Shown: positions 60,184 to 64,000 of the stretch, piece after piece
How positions within the stretch are numbered: position 1 is the first letter of the stretch
How the letters are laid out: every line of letters begins with the position of its first letter
Assembly (NCBI GenBank): GCA_047125605.1
Contig: CP138932.1
Span: 2,976,001 to 3,040,000, forward strand
From: JAKVBK01 sp022447275
Lineage (GTDB): Bacteria; Pseudomonadota; Alphaproteobacteria; Rhodobacterales; Rhodobacteraceae
Direction of reading: 5' to 3'
DNA: 64,000 bases
The notes under the pieces: model-generated
The model's database searches: none
Told to the model about the DNA's origin: nothing
Seen by the model: the letters and a program-made list of their open reading frames with translations, nothing else
Program-made: the position numbers and the translations under genes

Positions 60184-62109
60184 ATGACCGCCACCACACC
60201 CACCACCCGCCCCCACACGCCCACTCTGGACCGTGTGGCCAGCCCCGCAGATCTGAAAAGCTTCAGCGACGGGGAGTTGGCGCGATTGGCCGATGAGGTG
60301 CGCGCCGAGGTGATTTCTGCCGTGTCAGAAACGGGCGGCCATCTGGGCAGCTCACTCGGCGTCGTCGAACTTGCAACGGCGATCCACGCGGTTTTCAACA
60401 CGCCCCATGACAAGCTGGTCTGGGATGTGGGCCACCAATGCTACCCGCACAAGATCCTTACCGGGCGGCGCGACCGCATCCGCACCCTGCGCCAGGGCGG
60501 CGGCCTGTCTGGTTTCACCAAGCGCGCAGAGTCTGAATATGACCCGTTTGGGGCCGCCCATAGTTCCACCTCGATCTCGGCGGCGCTGGGCTTTGCCAAG
60601 GCACGCGATCTGGGCCAGCCCACAGGCGATGCGATTGCCGTGATCGGTGATGGCTCGATCAGCGCTGGGATGGCCTACGAGGCGATGAATTGCGCCGGCC
60701 ATGAAAACAGCCGCCTGTTCGTGATCCTCAATGACAATGAGATGTCGATCGACCCGCCGGTGGGTGCGATGTCGAACTACCTGTCGGGCCTCTACGCGGA
60801 CAATCCGCTGATCAAGATGGCAGAAGGGTTCGAGGCCGCCTTGCCCGGGCCCCTGCGCGATCACGCTCGGCGCGCGCGTCAGATGGTCGTCGGGGCTGAC
60901 CAAACCGGCGGCACCCTCTTCGAAGAACTGGGCTTCAGCTATATCGGCCCGGTCGATGGCCATAACATGGCGCATCTGCTGTCTATTCTGCGTCACGCCA
61001 AGGCCCGCGCCGATGGCCCTGTGCTGATCCATGCGCTGACCGTCAAGGGCAAGGGCTATGCGCCCGCCGAGGCAAGCAATGATTGCTATCACGGCGTTGC
61101 CAAGTTCGACGTGCCCACGGGCACCCAGAAGAAATCCCGCCCCAATGCGCCCAGCTATACCAAGGTATTTGGGGAAACCCTCACTGACGTGGCCGCCCGC
61201 GATGGCCGCATCGTTGCGGTGACTGCTGCCATGCCCTCGGGCACGGGCACGAAAATCCTGCAGGATCGGTTCCCGGCGCGACACTTTGATGTGGGCATTG
61301 CCGAGCAGCACGCTGTCACCTTCTCTGCGGGCCTTGCCGCTGGTGGGCTCAAGCCGTTCTGTGCGATCTATTCCACCTTCCTGCAGCGCGGCTATGACCA
61401 GATCGTGCATGATGTGGCGCTTCAGAACTTGCCCGTGCGCTTCTGCATAGACAGGGCCGGCCTTGTGGGTGCCGATGGTGCCACCCATGCAGGCGCGTTC
61501 GACATTGCCTACCTGTCCAACCTGCCTAACATGATGGTGATGGCCGCAGGCGATGAGGCAGAACTCAAGCACATGATCACCACGGCTGCCGCCTATGATG
61601 CGGGCCCATGCGCCGTGCGGTATCCCCGCGGGGAGGGCGTCGGCGTCGAGATGCCAGAGCACGGCGAGGTGCTGGAGATAGGCAAGGGCCGTGTGCTGCG
61701 CGAGGGATCCACCGTCGCGCTGCTCTCGCTCGGGGGGCACCTGTCGGAATGCCTCGATGCCGCCATTCGCCTTGAGGCGCGCGGCATCTCCACCACGGTG
61801 GCGGATGCCCGCTTTGCAAAACCGCTGGACACGGACCTGATCGAGCGCCTTGCCGCCGAGCACGACGCCCTGATCACCGTCGAAACGGGCGCAACCGGGG
61901 GCTTTGGCGCCCATGTTCTGCATCACTTGGCCGGGCACGGCCTGCTCGATCACGGGTTGCGGATCCGCACGATGACCTTGCCTGACCGTTTCATTGATCA
62001 AGACAGTCCGGCGGGCATGTATGCCGATGCGGGCCTGACTGCCGATGACATTGCGGCCACGGCGCTGAATGCGATGGGCGTGGCCAATTTGGATGTGCGT
62101 CGCGCCTGA
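60184..62109 (+). CDS. dxs: 1-Deoxy-D-xylulose-5-phosphate synthase
   Basis: 641 residues from ATG 60184. Dxs condenses pyruvate and glyceraldehyde 3-phosphate with TPP, the first step of the MEP isoprenoid pathway and the source of DXP for PdxJ. Motifs: SETGGHLGSSLGVVELATAI, WDVGHQCYPHKILTGRRD, GDGSISAGMAYEAMN, and transketolase-like DVGIAEQHAVTFSAGLAAGG. Its place after puf agrees with the Rhodobacter capsulatus and sphaeroides clusters. Confidence 0.96.
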   Translation: MTATTPTTRPHTPTLDRVASPADLKSFSDGELARLADEVRAEVISAVSETGGHLGSSLGVVELATAIHAVFNTPHDKLVWDVGHQCYPHKILTGRRDRIRTLRQGGGLSGFTKRAESEYDPFGAAHSSTSISAALGFAKARDLGQPTGDAIAVIGDGSISAGMAYEAMNCAGHENSRLFVILNDNEMSIDPPVGAMSNYLSGLYADNPLIKMAEGFEAALPGPLRDHARRARQMVVGADQTGGTLFEELGFSYIGPVDGHNMAHLLSILRHAKARADGPVLIHALTVKGKGYAPAEASNDCYHGVAKFDVPTGTQKKSRPNAPSYTKVFGETLTDVAARDGRIVAVTAAMPSGTGTKILQDRFPARHFDVGIAEQHAVTFSAGLAAGGLKPFCAIYSTFLQRGYDQIVHDVALQNLPVRFCIDRAGLVGADGATHAGAFDIAYLSNLPNMMVMAAGDEAELKHMITTAAAYDAGPCAVRYPRGEGVGVEMPEHGEVLEIGKGRVLREGSTVALLSLGGHLSECLDAAIRLEARGISTTVADARFAKPLDTDLIERLAAEHDALITVETGATGGFGAHVLHHLAGHGLLDHGLRIRTMTLPDRFIDQDSPAGMYADAGLTADDIAATALNAMGVANLDVRRA

Positions 62110-62417
62110 TGATCCGCCACATCGTTCTTACGCGCTTTGCCGCGGCCACGTCGGAAGACGTGATCGCGCGGATTTACGCGCAACTGCAGGCGCTGGTCGT
62201 GCGCTTGCCGGGGGCCTCTGGGTTTCATGGCGGCCGCTCTGCCAGTCCCGAGCAGTTAGAGCGCGGATACCACCACGGGTTCACGATCGATTTCGACAGT
62301 TGGGCCGCACTGGCCACCTATGCTGAACACCCCGATCACAAAGCTCTTGGCGCGCAGCTGGTGCAGCACGCAGAGGGTGGGATCGATGGCATTCTGGTGC
62401 TCGATATCGAGGTTTAG
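62109..62417 (+). CDS. Dabb (stress-responsive A/B barrel) family protein
   Basis: 102 residues, starting inside the dxs stop codon region. A single dimeric alpha/beta-barrel domain: IRHIVLTRFAAATSEDVIAR, GFHGGRSASPEQLERGYHH, FDSWAALATYAEHPDHKALG. Some members have enzymatic roles; this one is coupled to dxs but I cannot assign a reaction. Confidence 0.75.
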   Translation: MIRHIVLTRFAAATSEDVIARIYAQLQALVVRLPGASGFHGGRSASPEQLERGYHHGFTIDFDSWAALATYAEHPDHKALGAQLVQHAEGGIDGILVLDIEV

Positions 62418-63015
62418 AAGGCCGCACACAGCCCCCCTTTTGGCCAAGCCTGCTGGCCTGCCAAACGGGCCGCGGCGTAGCCCCGCACTTGATTGAAAAG
62501 CGCCTGTTTTCAATCGGATGCAGCGGCCGCAACCGCCTTGATTTATGGTGCAGAAGGGGCGCTTGGCCCGCCCTTTGACGATGTGGACGAGGCCGTTTCC
62601 AAAGGGGCCGGTTGCTGCCTTGACGGCGGGCTTGCCAAAGGGCCTGGCGCCGCAGGGCATCCGTGTGCATTCCATCCGCCCGTTGTGATCGGGACCGACA
62701 TTCATGCCAGCGGCAGCCAGCCCGCCAAGGCATGGCGCTTGGCCGATGCCAGCCTCCATATCAGCGGTGGGCGTTGATGATCTGGTCTATCTCGCAGCAG
62801 AGAGGCAGCAATCCACGCGCTTCTGAAACCCGACGCTTCTTTTTTGCGCCTTGGGTATGCCAGTACAGGATAGGGGAGGTGTTGATCAGCAAACTGGCTG
62901 CACGGGGCGTGCATGTGTTGGATCGGGAGAAGCGCTGGCTTTGGCCTGCGCATGCTATGCCTGCGAAGGCATATGTGTGCCTCAGCATGGGGCGCTCTGG
63001 GCGGCGCGGCCGCGA
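62418..63015. other. Long gap between the Dabb gene and idi
   Basis: 598 bases without a gene that I can recognise on either strand, although frames are open for up to 170 codons because of high GC. One perfect nine-pair inverted repeat is clear: GATTGAAAA (62491-62499) and TTTTCAATC (62507-62515), loop GCGCCTG. It could be a bidirectional terminator for convergent transcripts. Confidence 0.45.
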
Positions 63016-63555
63016 TTAGGCGGTCAGCAATGTGCCGAAAATTCGGTCTTTGTGCTCGCGCAGATAGATCTGCAGCCAAGGGGTAAAGCGGTTGGGGCGG
63101 CGCTGGATTTCGGCGGTCAGATCATAAAATCCAACCCATTCCGCCTGCATCACCTCATCCGGGTTTGGCTTGATCGACATCTTTCGATCCCCCATGGCGA
63201 GGTAGATATCCACCACTTCATGCTCGATCAGGCCGCCGCCCACATCGGCCCGGTATTCAACCCGGTCCCGGTAGGCGGGATACAGGCCGGTAATCCCAAG
63301 TTCTTCCTTGAGGCGGCGCATCGCGCAATCTGCAGGGTCTTCGTCCCACATGGGATGGGTGCAGCAGGTGTTGGCCCACAGTCCGGGCGTGTGGTACTTG
63401 CCCAAGGCGCGCCGTTGCAGCAGCACGTTGTCTCCATCCATGACGAACACCGACACCGCTTTGTGCCGGAGGCCCCTTTGGTGGACTTCCAGTTTTTCGA
63501 CCGGCGTCAGGACGCCATCGATCCAGGCGGGGATATATTCAGACATAGACTTCAT
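63016..63555 (-). CDS. idi: Isopentenyl-diphosphate delta-isomerase
   Basis: 179 residues, type I (Nudix fold). Isomerises IPP and DMAPP. Catalytic Cys in WANTCCTHPMWDEDP and metal-binding residues in RRLKEELGITG and VDIYLAMGD. ATG 63555 overlaps the bchP stop by four bases, so bchP-idi are one unit; an ATG at 63546 is possible. Works with dxs and crtE in isoprenoid supply. Confidence 0.95.
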   Translation of the reverse strand: MKSMSEYIPAWIDGVLTPVEKLEVHQRGLRHKAVSVFVMDGDNVLLQRRALGKYHTPGLWANTCCTHPMWDEDPADCAMRRLKEELGITGLYPAYRDRVEYRADVGGGLIEHEVVDIYLAMGDRKMSIKPNPDEVMQAEWVGFYDLTAEIQRRPNRFTPWLQIYLREHKDRIFGTLLTA

Positions 63556-64000
63556 GTGTGCACCGGGGACACAAGACCGGTGAGGTGAGCCAAGTTCTTC
63601 ACCCCGATCTTCAGATGTGCCAGCGGACGCGCCTTCACCAACTTCTTGTTCATGTATGCTTCGAATGTCAGCTTTTGCACGTCGACATCATGACACAGGG
63701 ACACAAAGCGTTCTCGTCGCTCATCGGATTTGTAATAGGCATCCTGCATTGCGCCGAGCACTTTGAAGACATTCTTGTGCTCTTTCATGAAGAGCTTTCG
63801 GGCCAGCTGCAGATCCTTGATCCGTCCGCTTTCAAGCTTGGCTGCCGCCGCCGTTGCGGCCACACGGCCCCCCACCATGGCGTAGTAGATGCCCTCACCC
63901 GACGAGGGCGCAACAACACCTGCCGCATCACCCGACAGCACTACGTCACGGCCATTATCCCAACGATCAAGAGGCTTTAGCGGGATTGGCGCGCCCTCCC
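63552..64000 (-). CDS. bchP: Geranylgeranyl diphosphate/bacteriochlorophyllide reductase, C-terminal half (partial)
   Basis: Runs off the right edge. About 149 codons of the C-terminus remain, reading LKPLDRWDNGRDVVLSGDAA, GVVAPSSGEGIYYAMVGGR, LARKLFMKEHKNVFKVLGAM, and YMNKKLVKARPLAHLKIGVK. BchP reduces the geranylgeranyl tail of bacteriochlorophyll to phytyl. idi follows directly. Confidence 0.93.
   Translation of the reverse strand, partial: EGAPIPLKPLDRWDNGRDVVLSGDAAGVVAPSSGEGIYYAMVGGRVAATAAAAKLESGRIKDLQLARKLFMKEHKNVFKVLGAMQDAYYKSDERRERFVSLCHDVDVQKLTFEAYMNKKLVKARPLAHLKIGVKNLAHLTGLVSPVHT

Noticed and set aside
62493..62777. Open frame of 94 codons after the Dabb gene, plus longer frames on the minus strand
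   Set aside because: No recognisable protein pattern and no ribosome-binding site; open mainly because of high GC.
1..64000. CRISPR arrays, rRNA operons, tRNAs and complete transposons
   Set aside because: No regular spacer repeats, rRNA signatures, foldable tRNAs or intact transposase genes were seen.

Overview
The window comes from the chromosome of an anoxygenic phototrophic alphaproteobacterium of the Rhodobacter type (Rhodobacteraceae/Paracoccaceae). Three things point there. One is a photosynthesis gene cluster with the order crtC-crtD / crtE-crtF-bchC-bchX-bchY-bchZ-pufQ-pufB-pufA-pufL-pufM-pufX-dxs. Another is a pufX gene, which roseobacter-type puf operons normally lack and replace with pufC. 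The last is an rpoE-chrR singlet-oxygen locus beside the five-gene set known from Rhodobacter sphaeroides. I see no rRNA, tRNA or CRISPR array.

Layout. 1-4.2 kb: end of leuS, lptE, holA, a GST-like gene, a flavoprotein and a small HNH protein. 4.3-12.7 kb: a dnaE2 polymerase without its usual C-terminal domain and with an alphaproteobacterial SOS box upstream, then pdxJ, the hflK-hflC-DUF2065 operon, gor and rpiA. 12.9-19.0 kb: divergent RpoE/ChrR stress locus; rpoE-chrR run rightwards, and a flavoprotein-DUF1365-MFS-DUF3833-SDR operon runs leftwards. 19.0-25.9 kb: ACT protein, uvrC, an AT-rich gap with a perfect DnaA box, SDR, Ca/Na antiporter, a small zinc-ribbon membrane protein, an S49 peptidase and a CoA-transferase.

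26.1-32.2 kb is an accessory island with visibly lower GC. It holds a Sel1 protein, an IS3 fragment sitting in a phage tail gene, remnants of a phage morphogenesis block interrupted by a two-domain ABM monooxygenase-like gene, and a hybrid sensor kinase. 32.2-47.1 kb returns to core genes: plsY, gshA, rsmE, ubiA, an OmpA/BON protein, moaE-moaD-pgsA, mutL, two M16 peptidase genes and an OsmC protein.

47.2-64.0 kb is the photosynthesis region. Spheroidene-pathway genes (crtC, D, E, F), the chlorophyllide reductase and bchC genes, LH1 and reaction-centre genes, dxs (isoprenoid entry), idi (isoprenoid isomerase) and bchP (phytyl reduction) together supply carotenoid, bacteriochlorophyll and pigment-protein complexes. 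Two pairs of PpsR/CrtJ-type sites (TGT-N12-ACA) lie in the crtD-crtE and crtF-bchC gaps. Stem-loops lie in the pufQ-pufB, pufA-pufL and pufX-dxs gaps. The adjacent-in-window RpoE/ChrR system is the known defence against singlet oxygen made by this same apparatus.
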